Shown here in pieces: positions 52,101 to 63,023 of a DNA stretch of 64,000 nt. The position numbers were made by a program, and so were the translations under genes. The notes under the pieces are model-generated. The model was not told the DNA's origin, ran no database searches, and was given only the letters and a program-made list of their open reading frames with translations. Numbering within the stretch: the first letter of the stretch is position 1; every line of letters starts with the position of its first letter. This stretch comes from Alloalcanivorax mobilis (GTDB taxonomy: Bacteria; Pseudomonadota; Gammaproteobacteria; Pseudomonadales; Alcanivoracaceae): positions 62,001 through 126,000 of the forward strand of contig NZ_NMQZ01000010.1 in the NCBI RefSeq assembly GCF_002864685.1, given 5' to 3'.

Positions 52101-55100
52101 CCGAGCACGATCGCCCTTTGCCGTTGATCTTTCCTTTGCACGGCACCCGCCTGATCGAGGCCAGTGCCGGCACCGGCAAGACCTTTACCCTGGCCGCCCT
52201 GTACTTGCGGCTGGTACTGGGCCACGGCGGCGACAACGCCTTCGCCCGCGCCCTGCTGCCTCCGGAAATTCTGGTGGTGACCTTCACCGAGGCGGCCACC
52301 GAGGAGTTGCGCGAACGAATTCGCGACCGGCTCGCCGAAGCGGCCCGGGCGTTCGCCGGCGAGCCCAGCGCCGACGCCATTCTCAACACTCTGCTGAGCG
52401 ATTATCCCGACGCGGACGACCGGCGCGGCGCGGCGCGGCGCTTGGACGCCGCCGCCCAGTGGATGGACGAAGCCGCCATCTACACCATCCACGGTTTTTG
52501 CAACCGCATGCTCAAACAGCACGCCTTCGATTCCGGCAGCCTGTTCAATCTGGAACTCAACGAAGACGCCAGTGAAGAACAATACCGGGCCGCCTGCGAC
52601 TACTGGCGCACCGTGATCGCACGCTTCCCGGCCGCCGCCGCGCCGGCATTAAAAGGTGCCGGCCTGGACAGCCCCAACGCCCTGCTCGCCGCCGCCCGAC
52701 CGTTGCTCGGCCACGCCGAGCACGGCGATGCGCTGCCGGAATCGGTGCGTCACTGGCAACACGCCACCGGCCCCCAGCAGGCCGTGGAAGACCAGGCTCG
52801 CGCCAGCCTGCAAGCGGAATTGCCCGCCCTGCGCGCCTGGGTGGCGGAGGCACTGGAGCAAAAATGGCTCAGCGGCCAGACCTACAAACCGGCCTCGGTG
52901 CCGGCCATGTTCGAGGCCCTGTCCCGCTACGCGGAGGGGTTTCCCGGCACCGCCAGGGACGACCTCAAAGCACTGCACAATTTCTCCGCCGGCGGGCTCA
53001 GGCTGAATAAAGCAGGGCTCGCTCACCGCCCCGCGCTGAGCTGCCTGGAAGACCTGCAGCGAGTGCTGGAAAGCCGCGAGGACAACGCCCTGCCGCGCAG
53101 CGACCTGCTCAAACACGCGGCCGCCTGGGTCGCCCGGCGGGTGGCCGAGATGCGCCGGCAAAGCGCCACCATGGGCTTTGACGACATGCTCAGCCGGTTG
53201 CGCGACGCCCTCGCCGACCCGGCCAACGGGCCGCGCCTGGCGCGGGTGATCCGCGAGCAATTCCCGGTGGCGCTGATCGACGAATTCCAGGACACCGACC
53301 CGGTGCAGTACCGCATCTTCTCGGCGCTCTACGAGCACCAGCCGGACACCGGCTGGTTCATGATCGGCGACCCCAAGCAGGCGATTTACGCCTTCCGTGG
53401 CGCCGACGTGCACACCTACCTGGCGGCGCGCGAAGCCACCGAAACGCAGCACACCCTGGACCGCAACTTCCGCTCCGCCAGCGCCATGGTGGCGGCGGTG
53501 AACGCGCTGTTTGAACACGGCGAGTCGTTGTCCGGCGATGTGTTCCTGATGGAAGGCCGCATCCCGTTCCAACCGGTCAGTGCCCGTGGCCGCGACGACA
53601 CCCTGTGCATCGACGGCCAGCCGGCCGCCGGCCTGACCCTGTGGGTGGAAGACAACGAGCGCCCCTTGAGCAGCGGTGTCTACCGCGAGCGCCAGGCGCA
53701 GCGCGCCGCCGGTGAAATCGCGCGGCTGCTCAATGGCGCCGAAACCGGCAGCGCCGGGTTTCGCCAAGACGGCTCACTGGTGCCGTTGCGCTCCCGGGAC
53801 ATCGCCGTGCTGGTGCGCGATCGTGGCGAAGCGGCGGCCATTCGCACCGCCCTGGCCAGCCGCAACGTGCGCAGCGTTTATCTGTCCGATCAGGACTCCG
53901 TGTACGCCACTCCGGAAGCCGCCGACCTGCTGTTGTTGTTGCACGCCTGCGCCGCCCCGGAGGCGGATCTGCGCGTGCGCAGCGCCCTGGCCAGCACGGT
54001 GCTGGCCCAGCCCTACGCGGCGCTGGACGCGCTCAACCGCGACGAGCGGCTCTGGGAAGCCATGGTCGACCGTTTCCACGGCTACAAAACGCAATGGCAA
54101 CGCCAGGGCGTGCTGCCCATGCTGCGCGGCCTGCTGCTGGACTTCCAGGTGCCCGAACGGCTCAGCCGCAGCCTCGATGGCGAACGCTCCCTGACCAATC
54201 TGCTGCATCTGGCGGAATTGCTGCAACAGGCCGCCGGCCACCTGGACGGCGAGCAGGCGCTGATCCGGCATCTGCAAGACGCCCTGCAACAGGGCAACCA
54301 CAGCGGCGACGACACCATCCTGCGGCTGGAAAGCGACGACGACCGGGTCCGGGTGATCACCATTCATAAGTCCAAGGGGTTGGAGTACCCGCTGGTGTTC
54401 CTGCCGTTCGTCTGCGGATTCCGGCCCGCCGAACAAAACAAACCGCCATTGCGCTACCACGATGATGGCGCTCTGAAGGTGGACCTGGAACCGGACGCCG
54501 CCGCCGCCCTGGCCGCCGATCAGGAACGGCTCGCCGAAGACATGCGCCTGCTCTATGTGGCGCTCACCCGCGCCCAGCACGCCTGCTGGCTGGGCCTCTC
54601 GCCCTACGCGCGCGGCAGCGGCAAACACAATCAGTTGGCGCAAAGCGCCATCGGGCGCCTGCTGTTCGGCATCGACGGCGTCGCCAACGACGGCCTCAGC
54701 GCCGCCCTGGCGCCGCTGGCCAGCGACGCCATTCGCGTTGCCCCGCCGCCGGCGGACAACGACCATCACTACCGCCCGGTCGATCCGGCGCGCCCCTGGC
54801 GCGGCGCGGCGCGCTTCAGTGGCCGCGTCACCGAGCCCTGGTGGATCGCCAGTTACAGTGCCCTGAAACAGGTGGAGGAAGAGCTGGCGCCGGCCGACCC
54901 GCGCGGCGATCAACTCGCCGAGAGCGAGCCGCCGGCCGCGCAACCGGACCACCAGAGCGACGCCATTGGCATCCATGCGTTCCCCCGCGGGCCGCTGCCC
55001 GGCACCCTGCTCCACGATCTGCTCGAGCAGGCCGGCCGGGACGGCTTCGCCGCCACCCTGGCGCACCCGGCGGAGCTCGACCGGCGCGTCGAGGAAACCC

Positions 55101-55711
55101 TGGCCGCGCGACACTGGCAGGCGCATCAACCAGTGATTCAAGCGTGGTGGCGCCAGACTTTGACGACCCCCTTCGCCCTCGCCGATGGCCATGTGAGCCT
55201 GCAGCAACTCGGCGTCGCGGTGCCCGAAATGGAATTTCTGTTTCCCGCCCGGCACGTGCCGGTGGCGGAACTGGACCGCCTGATCCGCGCACACATCGCG
55301 CCAGGGGTGGCCCGCCCCCGGCTCGAAGCGGACACCCTCAACGGTATGCTCAAAGGCTTTATCGACCTGGTGTTCGAACACCAGGGGCGCTACTACGTGC
55401 TCGATTACAAATCCAACTGGCTGGGCGTGGACGACGCCGCCTACACCCGGGACACCATGACCGCCGCCATTCTCGAAGCGCGCTACGAAGTGCAGTACGC
55501 TCTCTATTTACTGGCCTTGCATCGCCTGTTGCGCAGCCGGCTTGGCGACGAATACCAGCCCGAGCAGCATCTGGGCGGCGCCGTTTATGTGTTTCTGCGC
55601 GGTCTGGCCGGAAGCGACGCTGGCGCCGTGTTCGAGCGCCCGCCGCAGGCGCTGATCGAAGCGCTGGACCGTTTATTCGTGCCCGAATCGGAGGCCGGCC
55701 ATGCAGCCTGA
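52097..55711 (+). CDS. recB: Exodeoxyribonuclease V subunit beta, RecB
   Basis: The 1204-residue helicase-nuclease has Walker A in [20 protein letters not shown] near residue 22, [18 protein letters not shown] (motif II), [19 protein letters not shown] and [13 protein letters not shown] (motifs V-VI). The C-terminal nuclease domain has [20 protein letters not shown] followed by KSN, holding the catalytic Asp/Lys. It drives 3'-5' unwinding and DNA cleavage in double-strand break repair and foreign DNA degradation. The start at 52097 overlaps the recC stop. Confidence 0.96.
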   Translation: MTEHDRPLPLIFPLHGTRLIEASAGTGKTFTLAALYLRLVLGHGGDNAFARALLPPEILVVTFTEAATEELRERIRDRLAEAARAFAGEPSADAILNTLLSDYPDADDRRGAARRLDAAAQWMDEAAIYTIHGFCNRMLKQHAFDSGSLFNLELNEDASEEQYRAACDYWRTVIARFPAAAAPALKGAGLDSPNALLAAARPLLGHAEHGDALPESVRHWQHATGPQQAVEDQARASLQAELPALRAWVAEALEQKWLSGQTYKPASVPAMFEALSRYAEGFPGTARDDLKALHNFSAGGLRLNKAGLAHRPALSCLEDLQRVLESREDNALPRSDLLKHAAAWVARRVAEMRRQSATMGFDDMLSRLRDALADPANGPRLARVIREQFPVALIDEFQDTDPVQYRIFSALYEHQPDTGWFMIGDPKQAIYAFRGADVHTYLAAREATETQHTLDRNFRSASAMVAAVNALFEHGESLSGDVFLMEGRIPFQPVSARGRDDTLCIDGQPAAGLTLWVEDNERPLSSGVYRERQAQRAAGEIARLLNGAETGSAGFRQDGSLVPLRSRDIAVLVRDRGEAAAIRTALASRNVRSVYLSDQDSVYATPEAADLLLLLHACAAPEADLRVRSALASTVLAQPYAALDALNRDERLWEAMVDRFHGYKTQWQRQGVLPMLRGLLLDFQVPERLSRSLDGERSLTNLLHLAELLQQAAGHLDGEQALIRHLQDALQQGNHSGDDTILRLESDDDRVRVITIHKSKGLEYPLVFLPFVCGFRPAEQNKPPLRYHDDGALKVDLEPDAAAALAADQERLAEDMRLLYVALTRAQHACWLGLSPYARGSGKHNQLAQSAIGRLLFGIDGVANDGLSAALAPLASDAIRVAPPPADNDHHYRPVDPARPWRGAARFSGRVTEPWWIASYSALKQVEEELAPADPRGDQLAESEPPAAQPDHQSDAIGIHAFPRGPLPGTLLHDLLEQAGRDGFAATLAHPAELDRRVEETLAARHWQAHQPVIQAWWRQTLTTPFALADGHVSLQQLGVAVPEMEFLFPARHVPVAELDRLIRAHIAPGVARPRLEADTLNGMLKGFIDLVFEHQGRYYVLDYKSNWLGVDDAAYTRDTMTAAILEARYEVQYALYLLALHRLLRSRLGDEYQPEQHLGGAVYVFLRGLAGSDAGAVFERPPQALIEALDRLFVPESEAGHAA

Positions 55712-57605
55712 TCTGTTCGCCAACGCGGCGTGGCGGGACGCGCTCGCGGCACTTCGGGAGGAGGGTCTGCTGCGCGACCTGGACGTGGCGGTGGCGCACT
55801 TTCTTCATCGGCAGGCGCCGGAAACGCCCGCCGCGGTGCTGATCCTGGCGGCGCTCACCAGCGCTCAACTGGCGGCCGGCCATTTGTGTCTGGATCTACA
55901 GGAGCCGCATCTGCAACAGCGACTGTGGCCCGCCGGGCGGCCGCTGGCGCTGGCCGGCCTGCTGCCGGAACACACCGACGACTGGCCGCCACTGCTGGAA
56001 GCGGGCGCGGTGATCGCGCGGCCCGATCAGGCCGACGCGCCCCTGATCTTCGACGGCCGGCGCCTGTACCTGCGCCGTCACTGGTGTCAGGAAAGCGCCG
56101 TCGCGGAGCGCATTCGTGCCCGCCTGAGCCCCTCACTGGAGATGCCGGCGGACCTGCCCGAACGGCTCGCCGCGTTGTTTCCCGAGGCGGCCGGCGACGG
56201 CCCGGACTGGCAACAGGTAGCCTGCGCACTGGCCGGCCGGGCCGGGCTGACCCTGATCACCGGTGGCCCGGGCACCGGCAAGACCACCACCGTGGTGCGC
56301 CTGCTCGGCCTGCTGCAAGGCATCGCCATCGATGCCGGCCGGCCGCTGCGCATCCGCCTGGCGGCGCCCACCGGCAAGGCCGCCGCCCGGCTCACCGAAT
56401 CGATTGGCGCCCAGGTGGCGGCGCTGCCGGTGGCCGAACCGGTGCGCGCCGCCATCCCCTCCGCCGTCAGCACTTTGCACCGGCTGCTTGGCACCCGGCC
56501 GGACAGCCGCCATTTTCGCCATCACCGGCATAATCCCCTGCACGCGGATCTGGTGGTGGTGGACGAGGCCAGCATGATCGACATGGACATGATGGCCAGC
56601 CTTCTCGACGCGCTGGACCCAAACACCCGGCTGATTCTGCTTGGCGACAAGGACCAGCTCGCCAGCGTGGAAGCCGGCGCGGTGATGGGCGATTTGTGCC
56701 GCGACGCGGATCGCGGCGGCTACCACGACAGCACCCTGAATTATCTGCACCAGGCCTGCGGCGCGGACCTCGGCGCCTGGGCCGGTGACGGCCCGGCCCT
56801 CGCCCAGCAAACCGCCATGCTGCGCACCAACTGGCGTTTCAAGGACACCCCCGGCATCGGCGAATTGGCCAGCGCGGTCAATGGCGGTGATCCGGCGGCA
56901 GTCACCCGGGTGCTCAAGCAGTCACTGCCTGGCCTTCACAACCTGAGCCTCAACGGTCACCGCGACAGCCTCGCCGAACGGCTGCTCGACGGCGACGGTG
57001 CCCGGCCCGGCCTGCGCGCCCTGTTCACCGAAGTGCTGTCGCCGCCGGACGGCGACCAGCGGGACACCTGGGCGGCGGCGCGCCTCAAGCAACTCACCGG
57101 CCAGCAGTTGCTCAGCGGGCTGCGCGGCGGCCCCTATGGCGTCGAGCGGCTTAACCAACAGGTCACCGAGCATCTGCGCCGCCAGGGTCTGGCCGGCGAC
57201 CACGAATGGTATCCGGGCCGACCAGTGATGATGACCCGCAACGACTACCAACTCGGCTTGATGAACGGCGATGTGGGCCTCACGCTGCCCCACCCGCTCG
57301 GCCTGCGCGTCGCCTTCCAGCTGCCCGATGGCCGCGTGCGCTGGGTGCTGCCCAGCCGCCTGGACAGCGCCGAAACGGTGTACGCCATGACCGTGCACAA
57401 AGCCCAGGGGTCGGAGTTCGACCACACCCTTCTGGTGCTGCCCGAGCGGCCCCACCCGCTGCTCACCCGGGAGCTGATCTACACCGCCGTCACCCGCGCG
57501 CGCAGCGCCTTCACACTGATCCAGTATGGTGGGCCCAGCGTACTCGCCCAGGCGGTGCGCCAACGCACCTGGCGCGCCTCCGGCCTGGCGGAGAAGCTGG
57601 CATGA
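55701..57605 (+). CDS. recD: Exodeoxyribonuclease V subunit alpha, RecD
   Basis: The 634-residue SF1B helicase has Walker A in LITGGPGTGKTTTVVRLLG, the DEAS box LVVVDEASMIDMDMMASLLD, LLGDKDQLASVEAGAVMGDL and VYAMTVHKAQGSEFDHTLLV. It is the fast 5'-3' motor of RecBCD. The gene overlaps recB by 11 bases, completing a contiguous recC-recB-recD order. Confidence 0.96.
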   Translation: MQPDLFANAAWRDALAALREEGLLRDLDVAVAHFLHRQAPETPAAVLILAALTSAQLAAGHLCLDLQEPHLQQRLWPAGRPLALAGLLPEHTDDWPPLLEAGAVIARPDQADAPLIFDGRRLYLRRHWCQESAVAERIRARLSPSLEMPADLPERLAALFPEAAGDGPDWQQVACALAGRAGLTLITGGPGTGKTTTVVRLLGLLQGIAIDAGRPLRIRLAAPTGKAAARLTESIGAQVAALPVAEPVRAAIPSAVSTLHRLLGTRPDSRHFRHHRHNPLHADLVVVDEASMIDMDMMASLLDALDPNTRLILLGDKDQLASVEAGAVMGDLCRDADRGGYHDSTLNYLHQACGADLGAWAGDGPALAQQTAMLRTNWRFKDTPGIGELASAVNGGDPAAVTRVLKQSLPGLHNLSLNGHRDSLAERLLDGDGARPGLRALFTEVLSPPDGDQRDTWAAARLKQLTGQQLLSGLRGGPYGVERLNQQVTEHLRRQGLAGDHEWYPGRPVMMTRNDYQLGLMNGDVGLTLPHPLGLRVAFQLPDGRVRWVLPSRLDSAETVYAMTVHKAQGSEFDHTLLVLPERPHPLLTRELIYTAVTRARSAFTLIQYGGPSVLAQAVRQRTWRASGLAEKLA

Positions 57606-58143
57606 AGCGATAAGCCGCACGCAGGCACGCAGCACGCTTTGCGCTACGCGCAACACGCCTGTACGGAGGGGGTCTCCAGCTTGCGGATAAGCAGGCCTGG
57701 CGGGAGCCGCAACGCCGCCCGGCTGCGCCGGTTCGCGATCAGGGATCGCTCCCACAGCGGCGCTGTAGCGAGGCGGAAGCAGCAGGTTCAATTCCCGTGT
57801 GGGGAGATTCCATACTTGATTCGTGGCGTTGCCACCCACCCTTCGGGCCGCCTTCGGCGTTACAGCCGCAAGCCCATCGCGGGGTCGCGAACCTCTCATG
57901 CGTCGTTGTCGACACCAAACCGCGCCGGCGCGGTCCTGGCGGCACTATGGACCCGTGGCGGTGACGCTGCTCAGTGAGCGGGGCAAGGGCGGGGCCTGGA
58001 GGGAGCTGTTTGGCCAGGGATGGCCAAACAAACAGCGGCCATGGATGGCTTGAGCGGTCCCGGAAGGCACCGCCCTTGCCCCGCGTCCTCAATCGAGCGG
58101 CTCAACGTCGAGCAAAAAAAGCTTCCCGTTAATCCTCAACGAA
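57606..58143. other. Gap after recD with REP-like and hairpin elements
   Basis: No gene is supported. A pseudomonad-type REP sequence (TTCGCGATCAGGGATCGCTC, 57732-57757) contains the stem GCGATC/GATCGC. A nested hairpin occupies 57978-58084. Confidence 0.6.
57978..58084. repeat. Nested inverted repeats downstream of recD
   Basis: An outer 15-bp stem GCGGGGCAAGGGCGG (57978-57992) pairs exactly with CCGCCCTTGCCCCGC (58070-58084). Inside is a 10-bp perfect hairpin TGTTTGGCCA-GGGA-TGGCCAAACA (58007-58030). There is no T run after either stem, so these are not typical terminators. Confidence 0.7.
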
Positions 58144-58171
58144 ACAAAAAAAGCGGCCCGGAGGCCGCTTT
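58144..58171 (-). terminator. Intrinsic terminator of ompA
   Basis: The stem AAAGCGGCC/GGCCGCTTT with loop CGGA is followed on the minus strand by a run of T (A7 on the plus strand). It lies 26 bases after the ompA stop. Confidence 0.92.
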
Positions 58172-58196
58172 CTTATTCAGCGTTGTTCGCCAACGA

Positions 58197-59309
58197 TCAC
58201 TCGTCCTTGAACTTCGCTTCTTTCTGCTCGGTGTCCACGATGATTTCCGCGCGACGGTTCTTGGAGCGACCTTCAGCGGTATCGTTGGGGGCAACCGGTT
58301 TGCCTTCACCGTAACCTTGGGTGGTGACCTTGCTGCTGTCCACTTTGTAGTTCTCGATCAGCGCGTCCTTGACGGACTGGGCGCGCCGCTCGGACAGCCC
58401 CTGGTTGTACTGGTCGGTGCCGACGCTGTCGGTGTGACCTTCAATGCGGATCTCACCGTCTTCGCCGTTGTTCAGGCGATCAGCGGCATCGCGGACCTCG
58501 TCGTTGAACTGGCCCTGGATGTCCGCTTTGTCGAACTGGAAGTAGATGGTGTTGATGGTTTGCTCGTTGCTGTTTTCGTAGATCTGGCAGCCACGTTCAT
58601 CCACCACGGCACCGGCCGGGGTGCCCGGGCAGGCATCGCGATCGTCCGGCACGCCGTCGCCATCGCTGTCGGCGGTGACCACTTCCGCCGGCGCGGCGGT
58701 ACGGGTCTCGGTGACGTCGTCTTCATTGGCGACCGCGAACATCACGTTCAGGCCGGCGTACACCTGGCCGTTCCAGTAGTCCCTGTCGGCGGCAAAGGCC
58801 TGGCGGGTACCCAGATCCAGCAGCACGCGATTAAAGAAAGCCCGTTGAATACCCACTTCCACACCGGTCATGAAACTATGCCGTTTGTCGCCCTCGGCCC
58901 CCGTGGAACTGTTGGTCAAGTTTTCCAGTTCGAAGTCACCAAGATTGACACCAGCGTAGGGTTCGAAGCCCAGGAAGTTCACGCCGTCCATGTGATAACG
59001 CAGGCTGGCGAAAATATTCTTGGCGTCCCAGCGCTCTCCAGAATCGTATTTGCTCTCCAGATCCCCATCGGCTTCGTCATACCAGGCCTGAACCGACCAG
59101 TGCGGGCTGAAACGCCAGCCGATCTGGCCACCGTAGAAGGGCTGGTCATCGATACCATCCACGTCGCCGGTCACTTCATTGTCATAGAAAAAATACTGGT
59201 TGGCGTTGGCGCCGATGTACCAGTAGGTGTCGGGAACATTTTCCGCGAACGCATGCGAGGCGGCGAGCAGCGGCGTACACAACGCAGCCGTCATTAAGGA
59301 TTTTTTCAT
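58197..59309 (-). CDS. ompA: OmpA-family outer-membrane protein
   Basis: The 370-residue porin-like protein has a signal peptide (MKKSLMTAALCTPLLAASHAFA) and an eight-strand-type beta-barrel region to about residue 205. A thrombospondin-3-like calcium repeat DSDGDGVPDDRDACPGTP follows, then a C-terminal OmpA domain (IRIEGHTDSVGTDQYNQGLS, LSERRAQSVKDAL) that binds peptidoglycan. It links outer membrane and cell wall. AAGGAG precedes ATG 59309; an intrinsic terminator follows. Confidence 0.95.
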   Translation of the reverse strand: MKKSLMTAALCTPLLAASHAFAENVPDTYWYIGANANQYFFYDNEVTGDVDGIDDQPFYGGQIGWRFSPHWSVQAWYDEADGDLESKYDSGERWDAKNIFASLRYHMDGVNFLGFEPYAGVNLGDFELENLTNSSTGAEGDKRHSFMTGVEVGIQRAFFNRVLLDLGTRQAFAADRDYWNGQVYAGLNVMFAVANEDDVTETRTAAPAEVVTADSDGDGVPDDRDACPGTPAGAVVDERGCQIYENSNEQTINTIYFQFDKADIQGQFNDEVRDAADRLNNGEDGEIRIEGHTDSVGTDQYNQGLSERRAQSVKDALIENYKVDSSKVTTQGYGEGKPVAPNDTAEGRSKNRRAEIIVDTEQKEAKFKDE

Positions 59310-59507
59310 GGCAAGCTCCTTTTACGAGTCGTTTCCGGAATAACGACAAATGTAGAGCTCTATTGAATCCAATGGGATAGAAGAAGGTAAATAATTGAGA
59401 AAAACAGCGGGGATTTTACGTGATATAACGTTTCGGCTGTGTTTGGTTACCACCCGGTTACCCGGATCACGGAAATTCGGGTGAACCGGGTATCGCAAAG
59501 GCACTGT

Positions 59508-59831
59508 CTATTTCTTAACCCATTGCCCGGTCGGCGTCTTAACGTACTGGCCGGACGGGGTTTTTTCGATCGCCTTTTGACCCGCCAGAGTGGATACCTG
59601 CTCCAGCGTAATGCCGTTTTGTTTGGCGATCCTCTGGTACGCGTCACGGCGCTTTTGATTGATGTCCGAGCTCAGCTCCACCGCTTCCGGGGTCGCCTTG
59701 ACTACACCGAGATAGCCGTCCGGCTGTTCACCGACCAGCCCCTGGCCCTTGGCGCTGTCCAGATCCAGGGCGAAAACCTGGCCACTCAAAAGCAGGGCCA
59801 GGGCAATAAACGTGCAACGGATGATTTTCAT
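59508..59831 (-). CDS. ydbL: YdbL family protein (DUF1318)
   Basis: The 107-residue secreted protein has a signal peptide (MKIIRCTFIALALLLSGQVFA) and the DUF1318 pattern: LDSAKGQGLVGEQPDGYLG, INQKRRDAYQRIAKQNG, and a C-terminal TPTGQWVKK. YdbL is periplasmic and assists the YdbH-YnbE bridge. ATG 59831 has GAGGAG upstream; a longer frame is rejected as not signal-peptide-like. It is third in the ydbH-ynbE-ydbL operon. Confidence 0.93.
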   Translation of the reverse strand: MKIIRCTFIALALLLSGQVFALDLDSAKGQGLVGEQPDGYLGVVKATPEAVELSSDINQKRRDAYQRIAKQNGITLEQVSTLAGQKAIEKTPSGQYVKTPTGQWVKK

Positions 59832-59850
59832 ACACCGGCTCCTCGTGCCC

Positions 59851-60030
59851 TTAGAACAGTTCGCTGTCTTCCGTGAATAACTGATCGATGTCCTTTTCCA
59901 CCTTGAGGCGGATTTCATGATCGATCTTCACATTCAGATTGATGGTGATCGGGTCTTTGGGGGCTTGCAACGCCACCGTTGGCGTACACGCCGCCAGCGG
60001 CACCAGCAGCATCAGCCACGCTGTTCTCAT
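59851..60030 (-). CDS. ynbE: YnbE family lipoprotein
   Basis: The 59-residue lipoprotein has the lipobox LVPLAAC (Cys about residue 15) and ends in VKIDHEIRLKVEKDIDQLF, the YnbE core. It anchors in the outer membrane and binds YdbH to complete an inner-to-outer-membrane bridge for lipid transport. It begins at ATG 60030 and stops at TAA 59851. Confidence 0.9.
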   Translation of the reverse strand: MRTAWLMLLVPLAACTPTVALQAPKDPITINLNVKIDHEIRLKVEKDIDQLFTEDSELF

Positions 60031-60074
60031 ACCTGTCTCTCCAGATTGCCAGGTTGCAGGTCAGTGAGGGCCGA

Positions 60075-62654
60075 TCAGCGGGCCATCACCTGATCGGTAA
60101 TGGTGTCACCAATGCGCAGACTGCGCAGCAGCTCCAGCACATTTTCCTTGTGGGTGTAATTAAACACCACCGGCAGGCGGTTTTGTTGCGGGTTGATGCC
60201 CTTGATGGTCACCGCGGCGTCCAACCAGCCATCGTCGCTCATGTTCAGCTTCGCCTGGAAGGTGTCGATGCGCAGAGGATTGAGCGAATCCAACGCCAGC
60301 GCCACCGCCTGATTGGACGCCGCCATTGCCTGTACGCCACTTGAATCGAGAATCGCCAGATTCAGCTCGCTCTCGTTGGCCAGCCGGCCTTCCCTTACCG
60401 CCAGCGACCGCCGGCCCAAGCGCAACGGCAGGTAACCGCCGACCCGTCCGGCCAGCGTCACCGCCTGCTCGCTTTGCAACGCCGCCAATTTCGCCAGATC
60501 AATGCCGGTCAGCACCACTGGCTGCCAATCCGGAGACGGCCATACCAAGCGCGGCGCGCGCAGCTCACCGCCCAACAGTTGCGCACCGATGTGATCGAAA
60601 CGCCAGGTTTCCAGGTCGGTGTCCAACCCCATTTGAATCGCGGTGATCGGTGTGCCCACATCGACACTGCCCAGGGTAATCGGCTGCCGGCTGCGCACCC
60701 GGGCCTTTTCACCGTCCCAGGTCAGATCCAGATCCGCATCAAGGTGGTCGGCCGGGATGCCGCCAAACTCCAGCCTCGCGTCGCTCACGCGCAGGCGGGC
60801 GCTGGCGCTCAACGTCTTGTTCCAGCGCCAGTCGCCACCCAGGCCGACCTGCCCCGAGCGCGTGGTGAGATCCAGGCCACGGCTGATCGCCGGCAGCAGC
60901 GGCGTATCGCCGTTGAAGGTTCCTTGTAAGGGGCCGCCGCCCAGGCCGCGCCCCTTGAGTGACAGCGTCGACCCCCACTCCGGCACCCGCAGGGACGCCA
61001 GGAACGTATCGCCGCGAAATTGCGCGCCGCCGCTCACCGGCGGCAACACCCAGCGCGCGGCGACCAGGCCGGCGGCCTCGAAAACCAGATCGCCACGCAC
61101 CCCATCGGCGCTGAGGGTCAGCGGCGAGCGGGCGGTGAGGGTCAGCGGGCGCAACAACCGGTTGGCCTGCACCGCCTCGGCGATGCTGAGCCGGGCACCG
61201 GCCAGCAGGCTTAAACGTTGTTGCCAGCGCCAATCAGCATTAAAAGTGCTTTTGCCGCCCTGGCTGAACGCTGGCGGCGTACCGCCGTTGCCACGCAGTG
61301 CGCCGCCCCAGCCGTCGCCCAGGCGCGCGGCGCTGGCGGTGGCGCTGAACGGCCATTGCCGATAATGCCCATTAAGGTGCGCGGTTAACGGCCAGTCCGG
61401 TGCCCGCAGGGTGTCCACCGGCACGCGCGCGTTAATGTCCAGATCGGCATCGCGCAGGCGCAGCGTCACGGGCTCGCCATTCACGCCCACCGGGCTGATG
61501 TCCCCGCGCCAACCGCCGCTGACCCGATAGCCCTGCCAGTGGCCCTGCACGGTCAACGCGCCCCGCCACTGCACATCGTTGGGCCGCCAGTGCACCCGGC
61601 TCTCGGTGCTGGCCAGCGTGATCTGCTGATAGCTCAGTGTCAGCGGCACTTGCGTGTCGCCTTCGCTGGCCAACGGCACCGTCACCGGTTCACGCAAGCG
61701 CACGCGCACCGTCTCCGGCAAGCTCAGATCAAACGGTGCCACCGTCAAACGGCTCTCCGACCAGCCGAACTTCACTTGGCCGTTCAATCCCTCGCTGAGC
61801 CGCAACGCGCCCTGCCCGTTACCCAAGCGCGCGGCGTTGCTGGTCAGTGTCAATTCGGCGCTCCCCTGGGGGCCGGTGGCATTGATGCGCGCCTGCGCCT
61901 GCTCGACCAGGCCTGCCTCGCCACGCGCATGAATGTCCTTGCTCGGTTGTAAAACCCAGCCCTGCGACAGCGCCACCGGCTCATCCACCGCCGCTCGCAA
62001 CCGCCAGCGCGCGCCCCGCCATTCGCCATCGGCGGACAGATTTCCACGCGGGCCGCCGTCAACAGCGCCGAGCCCCACTCCCCGCAGAGCCACCTTGCCG
62101 TGGTTATCCTGGCCCGGGTTCCAGACACCATCGCTGTGCACTGTCAGTGTGCCGGTCAGCGCGGTATTGAGGTGGCCGCCCTGGATCTCGCCATTCAATT
62201 GCCAGATACCATTATTGGCGTTGTAGTCCGCCTGCGCATGGGAGTCGCGGAATTCGGCACTGGCATGCCACTGCCCCTCGCGCTGGCGCGCACGCACCGT
62301 CACCGGTGGGTAGGAATAAAGCTGTAAGGCCCACACCGTCGCTTCAAACGGCGGCAGCCAGGGCAGCCCCTCGAACGGCTCCTCGCTGTCCGGCACCGGG
62401 CAATCGCCGATGCCCAGGGTGTCCACCTCCACCACCAGCGGCCAGGCACTTTTCACCCGAACGCCGTGGGCCTGCACCGGCCGGCAGCCGTCGCGCTCCT
62501 GCCACAGCGAGGCCAACACCGGACCCTGACGCCAACCCGGGCCCTGCCAATGCCAACCCAGCAGACGCACACCAACGAGCGCGGCGGCGATCAGCAGCAG
62601 CACAACAGCAGGAATAAACCAGAGTAGATGTTTCTTTGCGTATCGCTTCGCCAT
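60075..62654 (-). CDS. ydbH: YdbH family AsmA-like intermembrane bridge protein
   Basis: The 859-residue protein has an N-terminal membrane anchor (LLWFIPAVVLLLIAAALVGV). A long beta-rich repeat body follows, typical of AsmA-like proteins, ending in the YdbH C-terminal region (VQAMAASNQAVALALDSLNP, NPQQNRLPVVFNYTHKEN). In E. coli YdbH, together with TamB and YhdP, maintains outer-membrane phospholipid homeostasis by spanning the periplasm. CAGGAG precedes ATG 62654; the longer upstream frame is not used. It heads the ydbH-ynbE-ydbL operon. Confidence 0.92.
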   Translation of the reverse strand: MAKRYAKKHLLWFIPAVVLLLIAAALVGVRLLGWHWQGPGWRQGPVLASLWQERDGCRPVQAHGVRVKSAWPLVVEVDTLGIGDCPVPDSEEPFEGLPWLPPFEATVWALQLYSYPPVTVRARQREGQWHASAEFRDSHAQADYNANNGIWQLNGEIQGGHLNTALTGTLTVHSDGVWNPGQDNHGKVALRGVGLGAVDGGPRGNLSADGEWRGARWRLRAAVDEPVALSQGWVLQPSKDIHARGEAGLVEQAQARINATGPQGSAELTLTSNAARLGNGQGALRLSEGLNGQVKFGWSESRLTVAPFDLSLPETVRVRLREPVTVPLASEGDTQVPLTLSYQQITLASTESRVHWRPNDVQWRGALTVQGHWQGYRVSGGWRGDISPVGVNGEPVTLRLRDADLDINARVPVDTLRAPDWPLTAHLNGHYRQWPFSATASAARLGDGWGGALRGNGGTPPAFSQGGKSTFNADWRWQQRLSLLAGARLSIAEAVQANRLLRPLTLTARSPLTLSADGVRGDLVFEAAGLVAARWVLPPVSGGAQFRGDTFLASLRVPEWGSTLSLKGRGLGGGPLQGTFNGDTPLLPAISRGLDLTTRSGQVGLGGDWRWNKTLSASARLRVSDARLEFGGIPADHLDADLDLTWDGEKARVRSRQPITLGSVDVGTPITAIQMGLDTDLETWRFDHIGAQLLGGELRAPRLVWPSPDWQPVVLTGIDLAKLAALQSEQAVTLAGRVGGYLPLRLGRRSLAVREGRLANESELNLAILDSSGVQAMAASNQAVALALDSLNPLRIDTFQAKLNMSDDGWLDAAVTIKGINPQQNRLPVVFNYTHKENVLELLRSLRIGDTITDQVMAR

Positions 62655-62845
62655 GCGTCTCCTGACCCGCTTCCCTTCGATACAAACAAAGGAGAAAGCA
62701 TGGCTGGGATGCAGGCTAAAAAACAAGCCCGACGACGACCGCGTGAACAGCGCTGCTTTCCGGGTTCCATCACCCGCGCTAATCCGCTATGATTGCCGCC
62801 GCTTTGCCGCTAACGGCCTGTACGGGTTGGCGACACAAGCGGACA

Positions 62846-62925
<80 letters not shown>

Positions 62926-62937
62926 AATTGACGTGAG

Positions 62938-62970
62938 AGGGTCAGTCGCTGAGAAGCACTGGCCCTTTTT
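62938..62970 (+). terminator. Intrinsic terminator of tRNA-Pro
   Basis: The stem AGGGTCAGT/ACTGGCCCT, with one G-T pair, is followed by TTTTT, 13 bases after the tRNA. Confidence 0.88.
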
Positions 62971-63023
62971 CGTTTTTGGCAGATCGTCGACATCGACTAA
63001 AACGGCTAACAGAGGTCTTCGTT

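Noticed and set aside
53774-55381. Leftward frame of 535 codons inside recB
   Set aside because: Antisense to conserved RecB motifs; typical high-GC open shadow frame.
57780-57815. T-arm-like sequence (GGTTCAATTCCCGT) suggesting another tRNA
   Set aside because: No matching acceptor, D or anticodon arm could be folded on either strand.
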